Positions 26,436 to 35,061 of a DNA stretch of 64,000 bases are shown in pieces (the stretch's first letter is position 1; each line of letters opens with the position of its first letter). The translations under genes were made by a program, and so were the position numbers. The stretch is from CAVSCD01 sp963726335 (GTDB taxonomy: Bacteria; Acidobacteriota; Aminicenantia; Aminicenantales; UBA8522): the NCBI GenBank assembly GCA_963726335.1, contig CAVSCD010000010.1:496001-560000 (forward strand). The letters are read 5' to 3'. Below the pieces are notes generated by a model, which searched no databases, was not told the DNA's origin, and saw nothing but the letters and a program-made list of their open reading frames with translations.

Positions 26436-26465
26436 AATATAGGTGAGGGCTCCAAGTGGTGTCAA
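26436..26465 (-). promoter_or_regulatory. Sigma-70-type promoter for the second lyase
   Basis: Minus-strand TTGACA (26465-26460), an 18-bp spacer and TATATT (26441-26436). Near consensus. Confidence 0.65.
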
Positions 26466-26528
26466 GGACATTCGGGAATCTTCCAGCCCGGCCCGATAAC
26501 AGTCCGGGCGCCTCACAGCCGCCGAAAC

Positions 26529-26551
26529 GGCCGGGAGCTTCCCTCCCGGCC
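26529..26551 (-). terminator. Strong stem-loop after the ROK gene
   Basis: GGCCGGGAG and CTCCCGGCC form a perfect 9-bp GC stem with a 5-nt loop, 57 bp beyond the ROK stop. It is not followed by a T-run in the sense of the gene, so it may stop or stabilise the transcript by another route. Confidence 0.5.
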
Positions 26552-26607
26552 AAAAAGGCCATCATGGAAACGCGCCGCCCCAGCCAGGGCGGATCACCGG
26601 GGCGGCT

Positions 26608-27497
26608 TCAGAGAACTTGCGGATCGGCGTCAAGGCAGAGAGCGGCGGCCCCCAGGACGGCGATCTGTGGTTCGTCGGAGACTTCGATGACGATCCGTTC
26701 GGCGGACTTATGATAAGGGAAGGCCGCCAGTCGGCCGCGCATCGACTTTTCGAACAGAGGAAAAGCCCGGGAGACCGACCCGCCAAGAATGACTGCCTGG
26801 GGATCAACCGCCAGCATGATGATGATCACGGCGTGACCGACGTGGGCGCCGAACTCCTCGAACATCCGGACGGCTTCCGGATCTCCTCTTTCGGCGCGGG
26901 CATGCGCCTCCTCGCCCCTGATCCCGTGCCGCCGCTCAAAGAACTGGCCGCTCGCGTAGTGCTCGAGGACCGAATCCCCATATGGCACCATGCCGAACTC
27001 GCCCGCGCCGCAGTTGGCGCCGTTATAGAGGCGGCCGTCGATGATCAGCCCCGTCCCGAGCCCGGTCCCAAGCGTCACGCCGGCGAAGTCGCCGGTAGGG
27101 TTTGCCCTTTCCGAAATGCTTCTCCCCCGCCGCGAAGCAGTTGGCGTCGTTATTGACATAGACCGGCCGGCCGAACCGCTCGCCCAGGATCCTGCCCAAG
27201 GGCACTTCTTTCCAGGAGGGGATGTTCTGGACGTCATAGACGATGCCCTGGTCGATATCCACGACGCTCGGCACCCCGACGCCGATGCCGGCGGCGTTCG
27301 GAGTGAACACCCGCCCGATCGTCCGCTCCACGACCTCGAGGACTTCCGGCGCAGACGCCCGCGGCGTCGATCGGCGCCGTCGCCTCGCCGGTCAGCCGCC
27401 CGTTCTCGACCCGCCCGGCGCTCACCTTAGTGCCGCCCAGGTCGACGCCGACGATCGCCCGGTCCGTCAGAGATTTGTTCATCCGCTCCGCCTTCAT
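26608..27497 (-). CDS. ROK-family sugar kinase, two frame breaks
   Basis: About 295 residues when frames are joined. It begins with the phosphate-binding VGVDLGGTKVSAG, breaks near 27380, continues with VPSVVDIDQGIVYDVQNIPS and VYVNNDANCFAAGE, breaks again near 27090, then reads TLGTGLGTGLIIDGRLYNGA and ends with the second ATP motif ILGGSVSRAF. ROK kinases phosphorylate glucose, N-acetylglucosamine, N-acetylmannosamine or similar sugars. The zinc CxCGxxGCxE motif is absent: GEFGMVPYGDSVLEHY stands there. The ATG at 27497 is 8 nt from a -10 box and may be leaderless; an alternative is 27482. Both breaks look like single-base errors. Confidence 0.78.
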
Positions 27498-27505
27498 CGC
27501 AACTC

Positions 27506-27535
27506 ATCTTAGTGTGCCTCAACGCCGTTTGGCAA
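27506..27535 (-). promoter_or_regulatory. Promoter of the ROK gene, probably leaderless
   Basis: Minus-strand TTGCCA (27535-27530), an 18-bp spacer and TAAGAT (27511-27506), only 8 nt from the ATG at 27497. Confidence 0.5.
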
Positions 27536-27643
27536 GTTCTTCATTCGGCTGGGTCGGATGGGGATGATGCCCCGAAGACCCCCTTCCACCGCTGCTTTAT
27601 TGAGATAGCTCCTCGGACACCTCCGGACTTCTTCTATTCTCAT
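27509..27643 (-). CDS. Possible 44-residue small protein upstream of the ROK gene
   Basis: The ATG at 27643 has a strong GGAGGG site 4 bp away and opens a 44-codon frame starting MRIEEVRRCPRSYLNKAAVE and ending at a TAA that overlaps the -10 box of the ROK promoter. It may be a leader peptide or a small cytoplasmic protein, or a remnant. No family was recognised. The ribosome site is the main evidence. Confidence 0.3.
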   Translation of the reverse strand: MRIEEVRRCPRSYLNKAAVEGGLRGIIPIRPSRMKNLPNGVEAH

Positions 27644-27942
27644 TAATCCCTCCTTCCTCCCTTGTGAATCAAGGGAGGTCTCGGATCAGGTTGGTGTCCT
27701 CGGTAAAGGCCGGAGGGGGGCCCGTCGGCTTCGCCGACGGGGGAACCGACGGGACTGGTTCCCGGGGGCCGGGGGGATAGGGGCGCATCCCCGTCCGACG
27801 CGGCCGGCAGCATATGGGGTCATGACGCGAGGATGACATGCCACCCAGACGGCGCGCAGTCACCGGAACTCTTGACTTTGGGCGCCTTTTCTAGCAGGTT
27901 AGTTTCGCCCGGTCCGCTGCGATCGGCGGGCGAGGAAACACG
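27644..27942. other. Structured intergenic region
   Basis: This 299-bp gap is rich in perfect hairpins: CCTCCCTTG/CAAGGGAGG at 27656-27678 (9-bp stem) and CCCGTCGGC/GCCGACGGG at 27721-27741 (9-bp stem). It also has a short GAACC/GGTTC pair nearby and G-rich runs to about 27780. No gene was found. It could hold a terminator or a small structured RNA for either flanking unit. Confidence 0.45.
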
Positions 27943-28993
27943 ATGGCTAAATTGGAGATCCCCCAAAGCGTCGACGAGCTCGAAGCGCTTCTGTCCGAGC
28001 CCTATCCCGAGGACGTGGAATTCGCGGAGACGGCTCGACGGCGATGTCATCATCCTGGGCGCGGGCGGCAAGATGGGGCCGACCCTGGCGATGCGGATCG
28101 AGCGCAGCCTCCGGCGGGCGGGCTCGAAATCCCGGCTGATCGCCGTTTCGACCTTCTCGGACGAGCCGGCGGCCAGGCGGCTGTCCGACGCCGGCATCGA
28201 GCTCATCCGCGCCGACCTGCTGGATGACGACTTCTGCCCGGCCCGCCTCGCCGACCTGCCGCGGTGTCCCAACGTCATCTTCATGGCGGGGATGAAGTTC
28301 GGAGCGACAGGGCAGGAGAACCTCACCTGGGCCAAGAACGCTTACCTTCCCGGAAGGGTCGCGGAACATTATCAAGAGCTCGCGCATCGTCGTCCTCTCG
28401 ACGGGAAATGTCTACCCCTGGTCCCGGCCGCCCGGGGCGGCAGCCGGGAAGCGCGACCCGACCGGTCCTGTCGGGGAGTACGCCCAGTCGTGCCTCGGCC
28501 GGGAGCGGGTGTTCGGCTATTTCGCCGACCGGCACTCGACCGGGATCTGCGTCATCCGCCTGAACTACGCCGTCGAAGCGCGGTACGGGGTGCTCCTCGA
28601 CATCGCCCGGCGCGTTCACGGCGGCGATCCGGTCTCGGTCTCCATGGGCTATGTCAACGTGATCTGGCAGGGCGACGCCAACTCGGCCATCTTCCGGGCG
28701 CTCGGCCTGGCGGCATCTCCCTCCGAGATCCTCAACGTCACGGGCAGCGGAAGACTTGTCCGTCCGGGCCCTGGCCGAGGAGTTCGGGAAGCGGTTCGGC
28801 CGCGCGCCCCGGTTCCAAGGCGCCGAGAGCCGAGACGGCCCTGCTCAGCGACGCCTCCCGGTGCCAGCGGCGGCTCGGCGTACCCCGCGTCCCTCTGGAT
28901 TGGCTCCTTGATCTCGTCGCGGATTGGGTCGCGGCAGGGCGGCCGACTTACGCCAAACCCACCAAGTTCGAGGTCCGCGACGGCAGGTTTTAA
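27943..28993 (+). CDS. NAD-dependent epimerase/dehydratase-like, four frame breaks
   Basis: Joining frames gives about 345 residues: an N-terminal helix (MAKLEIPQSVDELEALLSEP), then the Rossmann motif VIILGAGGKMGPTLAMRIE, NVIFMAGMKFG, VVLSTGNVYPW (the Ser/Thr of the catalytic set), GPVGEYAQSCLGRERVF with the Tyr (YxxS here) and a C-terminal TYAKPTKFEVRDGRF. Breaks fall near 28040, 28375, 28755 and 28830. This is a nucleotide-sugar or sugar epimerase type; the substrate is unknown. It is the first gene of the sugar cluster, and its TAA is followed by AAGGAG for the next gene. Conserved sense between breaks suggests indel errors. Confidence 0.7.
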
Positions 28994-29004
28994 AGGAGAG
29001 CGCC

Positions 29005-30077
29005 ATGACCGATTCCGCATCCCCGAAGACCGGCCTTTCGGCCCGGCTCCTCTCCGGTCTGGTCATCCCTGCCCATCCCCTGGCCTTGACGAGCGAGAGA
29101 AAGATCGACGAGCGGCGCCAGCGCGGCCTGACCCGGTATTACCTTGCCGCCGGCGCGGGCGGCCTGGCCGTCGCGGTCCATTCCACGCAGTTCGAGATCC
29201 ACGACCCGGCCACGGGGCTCCTGCGCCCCGTGCTCGAGCTGGCCGCGAGGAGGTCCGGCGGTTGAGGCCGGGAACCGCGCCCCAGCCCGTACTCGTGGCC
29301 GGCCTTGTCGGCCGCACCGAGCAGGCCCTGAGCGAGGCGGCCCTGGCCCGCGACCTGGGCTATGACTGCGGCATGCTGAGCCTCGGCGCCATGAAATCGG
29401 CCGGCGACGAAGAGCTCATCGCGCACTGCCGCGCGGTGGCCGCGACGATTCCGCTCTTCGGGTTCTACCTCCAGCCCGCCGTCGGCGGCCGCCGGCTGAG
29501 CTATTCATTCTGGCGGGAATTCGCGGAGATCCCCGAGGTCGTGGCCGTCAAGATCGCGCCGTTCAATCGCTACCAGACGCTCGACGTCGTCCGGGCCGTC
29601 GCCGAATCCGGCCGCGCCGGCGAGATCGCGCTCTATACCGGGAACGACGACAATATCGTCAGCGACCTGGTGACGGAATTCCGCTTCCTCTCGGGCGGCC
29701 AGCAGCGGAGCGCCCGCATCGTCGGCGGCCTCCTGGGACAGTGGGCGGTGTGGACCCGGAGAGCCGTGGAGATCCTGGCGGAAGCGAAGGAGACCGCATC
29801 GACCGGGTCGGTGCCCAGCGAACTGCTGACGCTCGGCGCGCAGCTGACCGACGCCAACGGGGCGCTGTTCGACGCGGCGCATGCGTTCGCCGGCGTCCTG
29901 CCCGGGATCCACGAGGCCCTGCGGCGGCAGGGGCTGCTGGCCGGCCGATGGTGCCTGAATCCCCGTGAGGACCTCTCCCCCGGCCAGATGGAGGAGATCG
30001 ACCGCATCTGGAATGACTATCCCCGCCTGCGGGACGACGAGTTCGTGGAGGAGCATCTCGGTGTCTGGCTTAGCTGA
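29005..30077 (+). CDS. Dihydrodipicolinate synthase-like aldolase, one frame break
   Basis: The start at 29005 has a TAAAGGAGAG site. The first 86 codons carry LSGLVIPAHPLAL and RRQRGLTRYYLAAGAGGLAV, which correspond to the DapA/NanA N-terminal barrel. After a break near 29255 the barrel continues with LARDLGYDCGMLSLGAM and VVAVKIAPFNRYQTLDVV, containing the Schiff-base Lys in AVKIAPF. Total about 357 residues. The superfamily includes sialate lyase, keto-deoxy sugar acid aldolases and dihydrodipicolinate synthase. The neighbouring sugar genes favour a keto-acid sugar role over lysine synthesis. Confidence 0.78.
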
Positions 30078-30078
30078 A

Positions 30079-31345
30079 ATGAACTCTACGGCCGGGCGGG
30101 GCGGGAAGCTCTTTTACGGCTGGCGGGTCGCCGGCGCCTGCTTCCTCAACCTCTTCGCCATCGTCGGCATCATGTACTACAGCTTCCCGGTCTTCTATTC
30201 CCCGCTGATCCAGGAATTCGGCTGGAGCCGGGCGCAGGTGACGGCCGGGTTCGCTGTCAGCATCGTCGTCATCGGACCCCTGTTCGGGATCTCGGCGGGG
30301 ATACTGATCGACCGCTTCGGGCCCAAGCGGATCCTCCTGTTCGGCCTGTTCGCGGCGGGGGCGGCTTTCGCGGGCTACGGGTTCATGTCGAGCCTGGCCG
30401 TCTTCTATCTCCTGTATTTTATGCAGACCGCGGGCTACGTCACGGCCGGGCCGATACCCAACCAGGTGCTCATCTCCCGCTGGTTCGACCGCTGGCGCGG
30501 CCGGGCCATGGCGCTGGCGTATGTGGGCGCCGGGATCGGGGGCGCCATCGCGCCCGTCCTGGCGCAGTTCCTGATCTCGAACATCGGCTGGCGGGGCGCC
30601 ATGCACGCGATCAGCGCCGGCATCCTGCTCGTCCTCGTGCCGGTGAGCTGGCTCGTGATCAAGAATCACCCCCGGGACGTCGGGCGGTTGCCGGACGGAA
30701 AAAGCGGGCCGGCCCGACCCGGCGGCCGCGTCGGGAGCCGATCAGGACAGCCTGAGGTCGCTCCGAACGGTCTTCAGGACGCGCGAGTTCTGGCTCATCA
30801 TGCTGGGCAGCTTCCTGAGCATCGGCGCGGTCGGCGGGCTCATCCAGCATTTCGTCCTGTTCCTCCGCGACCGCGGGCTGGATGCCGAAAAGTCGGCCGG
30901 CGTGGCCAGTTTCCTGCTCGTCGCCAGCATCCTCGGCCGGGTCGTCATGGGCTGGCTGGCCGACCGGATCCCCAAAAAATACGTCATGCTCATCGCTTTC
31001 AGCGCCGTCGCCGGCGCCGTCCCCCTTCTCTACGCCGGGGACGTCACCCGCATGGCCTACGTCTTCGCCTTCGTCTTCGGGTTCGGCATGGGCGCCGACT
31101 ACATGATGATCCCGCTCATGACCGCCGACTGTTTCGGCGTCCGCTCGCTGGGCAAGCTCATGGGGATCATCATCACCACCGACTCCCTGGGCCAGGCGTT
31201 CACGCCCGTCATCGTCGGCCGGCTGTTCGACGTCCACCGGAACTACAACCTGGGGTTTGCGCTGGTCGCCGCGATGGCGGTCGCGGGCGCCGTAACCATC
31301 CTCTTCATCCGGCCGGAGCGCGCCCGCGCGAGGGTCGCGCCGTGA
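30079..31345 (+). CDS. MFS transporter (oxalate/formate antiporter-like), one frame break
   Basis: About 422 residues with 12 membrane helices. The start ATG follows the aldolase stop by 1 bp. Helix 2-3 loop GILIDRFGPKRILLFG is the MFS signature, and its repeat in the second half is WLADRIPKKYVML. The frame breaks in the central loop near 30705, beside a run of five A. MFS proteins of this type exchange organic anions. The stop codon (31343-31345) lies within a fragment of the palindromic element, so the C-terminus has probably been altered by it. Confidence 0.82.
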
Positions 31346-31388
31346 CAGGACCCCAATCCTCAATCTCCTGATCACATGGATGGAGAGG
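31338..31388 (+). repeat. Palindromic TIR element, right-end fragment (copy D)
   Basis: CGCCGTGACAGGACCCCAAT, then a terminal repeat ATCACATGGATGGAGAG at 31371-31387. It matches the right half of copy A, and the left half is absent. It overlaps the end of the MFS gene. Confidence 0.7.
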
Positions 31389-31409
31389 TAACCCGAATCC
31401 CCCGGCCAT

Positions 31410-31439
31410 TTGACGGCCGCCGCCGCCTTGCATTATCAT
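31410..31439 (+). promoter_or_regulatory. Promoter for the amidohydrolase genes
   Basis: TTGACG, an 18-bp spacer and TATCAT, 37 bp before the ATG at 31477. It lies just past element fragment D and would start a second transcription unit inside the sugar cluster. Confidence 0.45.
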
Positions 31440-31476
31440 CGCCGGCGGCCATTGGATTTGTGACGCGGAGGACGAC

Positions 31477-32208
31477 ATGCTGATCGACGCCTGCTGCACG
31501 ATCGAGGACGAAGACGCTCCCGCGCTCTCCGCCGAAGGCCTCCTGCGGGAGATGGACATCTCCGGCGTCGACAGGGCCGTCGTTCATCCCCCCGACCGGT
31601 GTTATGCTTTCGAGAATGATGAGGGCAACGCGCTGACCATGGGGGCCGCCAAGAAGCATCCCGGCCGTTTTATCCCGGCAATGACGGTGAATCCGTGGCG
31701 CAACGACGCCCATGATCTTCTGCAAAAAGCGCTGGACGGGGGCGGCCGGATTGTCGGGTTTTCTCCCGGTCTGCAGGGGATCATCCCCGGCTGCGGCCCC
31801 CTGAACGGGCTCCTGGAAAAGCTGGCGAAGAGCCACCCCGGAGTGCCCGTCTACGTCCACACCGGCCACCACAGTCACGGGGCGCCATCGCAGCTTTTCC
31901 TTCTGGCCGGCCGTTTTCCGGAGATCCGCTTTATCATGGGCCATTCGGGCGCGACGGATTATGCGACCGACGTCGTCCCGGTTTGCCGGCAGAGGCCGAA
32001 TATCTACGTGGAGTCGTCGTTCGCCCGGCCGCCGGGATTCGTGGGACGGCTCCAGGCCGTGGGCTGGGACAGGGGCATCATGGGCAGCGGCTTCCCCCTC
32101 AACAACCTGGCCTTTGAATGGTCCGAGATGCGGCGGCTGCTCCCGGCCGAACACCACAGCAAGGTGCTGGGCGGAAACCTCGCCGCCCTGCTCGGAGACC
32201 TCACATGA
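31477..32208 (+). CDS. Amidohydrolase-fold protein lacking key metal ligands
   Basis: 243 residues with a GGAGGA site. The TIM barrel of amidohydrolase family 2 is recognisable (VYVHTGHHSHG, RFIMGHSGATDY). However, the N-terminal HxH motif reads DACCTIEDEDA, and the last-strand GTD motif reads MGSGFPLNN. It therefore lacks at least three of the usual metal ligands. It overlaps the next gene, a complete family member, by ATGA. It may be an inactive partner subunit or use different chemistry. The frame is intact. Confidence 0.7.
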   Translation: MLIDACCTIEDEDAPALSAEGLLREMDISGVDRAVVHPPDRCYAFENDEGNALTMGAAKKHPGRFIPAMTVNPWRNDAHDLLQKALDGGGRIVGFSPGLQGIIPGCGPLNGLLEKLAKSHPGVPVYVHTGHHSHGAPSQLFLLAGRFPEIRFIMGHSGATDYATDVVPVCRQRPNIYVESSFARPPGFVGRLQAVGWDRGIMGSGFPLNNLAFEWSEMRRLLPAEHHSKVLGGNLAALLGDLT

Positions 32209-32948
32209 TCGTCGATTCCCATATTCACTGGCCCGTCGGCGCGAATGACGATCCAGGCGCCTTCCTGAAGGTCCTCGATCGCTACGGCACGGACCGGGCC
32301 GTTGTCTCCGGCTGGGAGGTTTTATTACGGCCGGGCTCGACCGCGATGTGGAACGACCGGCTGGCCGATTTCTGCCGGCGCAGCGGCGGACGCCTGGTGC
32401 CGCTGGCGACGTTTTACCTGGCCGACGGGCCGGAGGCCGTCCGCGAGGCCCGGCGGTCCCTCGAGGAGCTTGGCGCGCGGGGCTTCAAGTATCATCCCTG
32501 GCTCCAGGGGGAAAGCGTTTTCTGCGAAACCATGTACGAGATCTGCCGGCTCGCGGGAAGCTTTCGGGTGCCGATCCTCTTCCACGACGGCACGCCCGCC
32601 TATTCCTTGTCATCGCAATTCGCGGTCCTGGCCGGCCTCTTCCCCGAGACCGAATTCATCCTCGGGCACGGGGGGATACTTCACTTCTGGGAGGAGGCGA
32701 TCGAAGCCGCCAGGCAATATCCGAATATCCGGGTCACGCTTTGCGGCCAGCACTCCCGGGCGATGCAGGCGGCCTGCGACAGCCTCCCCGTGCCGCGCCT
32801 GCTGTGGGGCACCGATTATGTCGGCCCGGGCGGCGAGGAGTTCATCGCCTACAGGCGGGGCCTGTTCGACGGGCTCACTCTATCCCGGGATGTGAGGGCC
32901 GCCATCCTGGGGGATAATCCTAAACGGCTCTTCCGGCTGGAAGACTGA
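32205..32948 (+). CDS. Amidohydrolase family 2 metal-dependent hydrolase
   Basis: 247 residues. Metal ligands are in place: His6 and His8 in DSHIHWP, a His in ILFHDGTP, a His in ILGHGG and the terminal Asp in LLWGTDY. The family contains decarboxylases, lactonases and hydrolases acting on cyclic or carboxylated substrates; a lactonase or decarboxylase role in sugar-acid breakdown would fit the cluster. It is coupled by ATGA to a degenerate paralogue and followed after 11 bp by a beta-propeller gene. Confidence 0.82.
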   Translation: MIVDSHIHWPVGANDDPGAFLKVLDRYGTDRAVVSGWEVLLRPGSTAMWNDRLADFCRRSGGRLVPLATFYLADGPEAVREARRSLEELGARGFKYHPWLQGESVFCETMYEICRLAGSFRVPILFHDGTPAYSLSSQFAVLAGLFPETEFILGHGGILHFWEEAIEAARQYPNIRVTLCGQHSRAMQAACDSLPVPRLLWGTDYVGPGGEEFIAYRRGLFDGLTLSRDVRAAILGDNPKRLFRLED

Positions 32949-32959
32949 GGGAGGAGAGA

Positions 32960-34093
32960 ATGGGCTTAACCGCTCGCGCCCTGATCCTGAAGAACGAGAC
33001 GTTCGAGGATCTCCACGAACAGCATGATTGGGATTACGGCCAGATGACGGCCCACCGCGGACGGGCCAGGAACTGGATCAGCTTCGATTCGCTCACCTAC
33101 AACCCGGCCGACGACTGCGTTTACTGCGGCATCACCGATTTCAGCAACGATATTTTTTATCGCTATCGCCGGGCGGAGGGGAAGTTCGAGTGCCTGAATT
33201 TCCCGGCCGTCACGGACCGCTACGACGCCAAGTTCCACCGCTCGCTCGAGCTCGACGCCGACGGCGTGCTCTGGGCGGCCACGGCCATGCTCCATGACGT
33301 GGACCGCTTCGGCGAAGCCCCGGGCGGCGCGATCGTCCGCTACGATACGAGAGCCGGAAAACTGGAAAAGGTCGCCATCCCCTTCCCCCATATCTATATT
33401 CAGTCGCTGGTGCTGGACAGGGAGCGGCGCCTGCTCCACGGCGTGACCTTCACTCCGGAAAAGCTCTTCACCTACAAAATCGAGACCGGTGAGGTGATCG
33501 ATCACGGCCCGATCGGCAGCGCCATCGAAATGGCCCAGCCGGAAAAGCCGGTTATCGACTCCCGGGGCCGGCTGTGGTGCACTTGGGGCGTGACGCGGGC
33601 GTTCATGGACAGCACGGGCCCGCATCCGATCCGGCTGCTCTCGCTCGACCCGGATACCAACGCGGTCAAGTATTACGATCACGGGATCGGGCTCCTGGGC
33701 CGCTACGACAAAGGGCGGGTGGACGGCATGGTGGCGGGAAAGGACGGTCACGTGTACATCGGCTCGTCGCTCGGGGCGCTATACCGCCTCGACCCGGAAA
33801 CCGCCAAGGTGACCTACCTGGGTAAGCCCGTCCTCGGCGAGCGCCTGGCGGGCATGGAATGTGCCGCCGACGGGACGATCATCCTGGCCTGCGGCCGGCC
33901 CGGAGCGCAGATCGTCAGGTTTTTGCCGGGCCGGGACCGGTTCGAGGTCCTGGGCGAGATCCGCGACGACACGATCGGCGGCCGGGCCTATCAGATCCAC
34001 GATATCTGTATCGCGTCCGACGGCACGATCTATGCCGGCGAGAACGACAATTTCCGCCGGTCGGGCTACCTGTGGGAATGCCGGGTGGACTGA
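32960..34093 (+). CDS. Cytoplasmic beta-propeller protein
   Basis: 377 residues with a GGGAGGAGAG ribosome site and no signal peptide. Repeated blades of about 45-50 residues end in patterns such as DADGVLWAATAML, DSRGRLWCTWGV, GKDGHVYIGSSLGALYRLD and ASDGTIYAGENDNF. This is the SMP-30/NHL-like style found in lactonases and sugar-binding propellers. No catalytic set can be assigned. Its place between an amidohydrolase and a deacetylase suggests a role in the same sugar pathway. The lipoprotein at 44.7-46.1 kb is a second propeller with similar blades. Confidence 0.65.
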   Translation: MGLTARALILKNETFEDLHEQHDWDYGQMTAHRGRARNWISFDSLTYNPADDCVYCGITDFSNDIFYRYRRAEGKFECLNFPAVTDRYDAKFHRSLELDADGVLWAATAMLHDVDRFGEAPGGAIVRYDTRAGKLEKVAIPFPHIYIQSLVLDRERRLLHGVTFTPEKLFTYKIETGEVIDHGPIGSAIEMAQPEKPVIDSRGRLWCTWGVTRAFMDSTGPHPIRLLSLDPDTNAVKYYDHGIGLLGRYDKGRVDGMVAGKDGHVYIGSSLGALYRLDPETAKVTYLGKPVLGERLAGMECAADGTIILACGRPGAQIVRFLPGRDRFEVLGEIRDDTIGGRAYQIHDICIASDGTIYAGENDNFRRSGYLWECRVD

Positions 34094-34126
34094 CCCGATG
34101 AGGGACGGAGTAACGGAGAGTAAAGC

Positions 34127-35041
34127 ATGCCGAATTTTGAATTCAGTCTGATCACCCGGGCGGATTGCGAAGCGACGCAGCACGCGATCCAAGACGCCGC
34201 GCTGGGAGAGCGCTCGACGCGCGGGTTGGCTGAGATCGCGGTCGGCGAGGGACTGCGGGCCACCCTGCTCGTCATCCCCACGGACCTCGAGGCGAGCCCC
34301 GCGCTGTATCGCGATCTCGACCGGGAGGGGCACGAGATCGGCCTCCATGTCCATCCGGCCGACCAGGGCTACGAGGAGTTCCTCGGCGTCTATGGGCCCG
34401 AAGACCAGAAGAAGATCGTCGGCGAGGCGGCCGACCGCTTTGCCCAGGTCATGGGCCGTCGGCCCGCCAGCGTCTGCATCGGCTACGGGTCGGCAAACGA
34501 TCACACCTACCCGGTCTTCGTCGAGCTCGGGTTCGGGCACGGGCATATCTCCATCCCGAGCCGCATCCTGCCCGAATGCGCCTCCGTTTGGGCGGGCGCG
34601 CCGCTCGATATGCACTACGCCCATCCCCACAACCGTCTTCTGCCCGGCTGGCTGGATTTTGTCGAAGTTCCCCAGACGCTCGACCCCGATTCCAGGATGT
34701 GGGGCGGAAAGCACCCGCAGGACCTTCGGGTGGAGCTCGTGGACGCCAAGAACCATTGGTACACGATCGCCAAGTCCGTGGACCGGCAGGTCCGCGAGGA
34801 TGTCCCGGTCAAGTATATTCATATCGTGACCCACAACATCTTTGAGTTCGGACGGGAAGGCGATTTCCGGCGCGAGACACTGACGAAGACGATCCGTCAC
34901 GCCAAGAAGATCGTCGCCGACCGGGGGGGCGCCGTTAAGGGCGCAACGATGGCGGACTGCGCCCGCGACTACCGGGCCCGCTGTCCGCTCGAAAAAGCCC
35001 GGGCGCTCAAGTTGGCCCTGGATACGCGGGGCCGAGGCTGA
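34127..35041 (+). CDS. Polysaccharide deacetylase-like protein
   Basis: 304 residues, no signal peptide. The NodB-like motifs are TRADCEA near residue 10 (Asp) and HEIGLHVHP at about 70-78 (the metal His pair). A distal YIHIVTHNIFEF holds another His. The absence of export signals and the length fit intracellular deacetylases acting on small amino sugars rather than on polymers. It lies in a run of same-strand genes 20-40 bp apart and is followed by a DegT aminotransferase. Confidence 0.8.
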   Translation: MPNFEFSLITRADCEATQHAIQDAALGERSTRGLAEIAVGEGLRATLLVIPTDLEASPALYRDLDREGHEIGLHVHPADQGYEEFLGVYGPEDQKKIVGEAADRFAQVMGRRPASVCIGYGSANDHTYPVFVELGFGHGHISIPSRILPECASVWAGAPLDMHYAHPHNRLLPGWLDFVEVPQTLDPDSRMWGGKHPQDLRVELVDAKNHWYTIAKSVDRQVREDVPVKYIHIVTHNIFEFGREGDFRRETLTKTIRHAKKIVADRGGAVKGATMADCARDYRARCPLEKARALKLALDTRGRG

Positions 35042-35061
35042 ACGAGGAAGGAGAGTTCGAT

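Noticed and set aside
28509..30077. A single 522-codon protein on the plus strand
   Set aside because: It is an accidental join of the end of the epimerase gene and most of the aldolase gene through frame breaks; the two products are separated by a stop and a ribosome site at 28991-29005.
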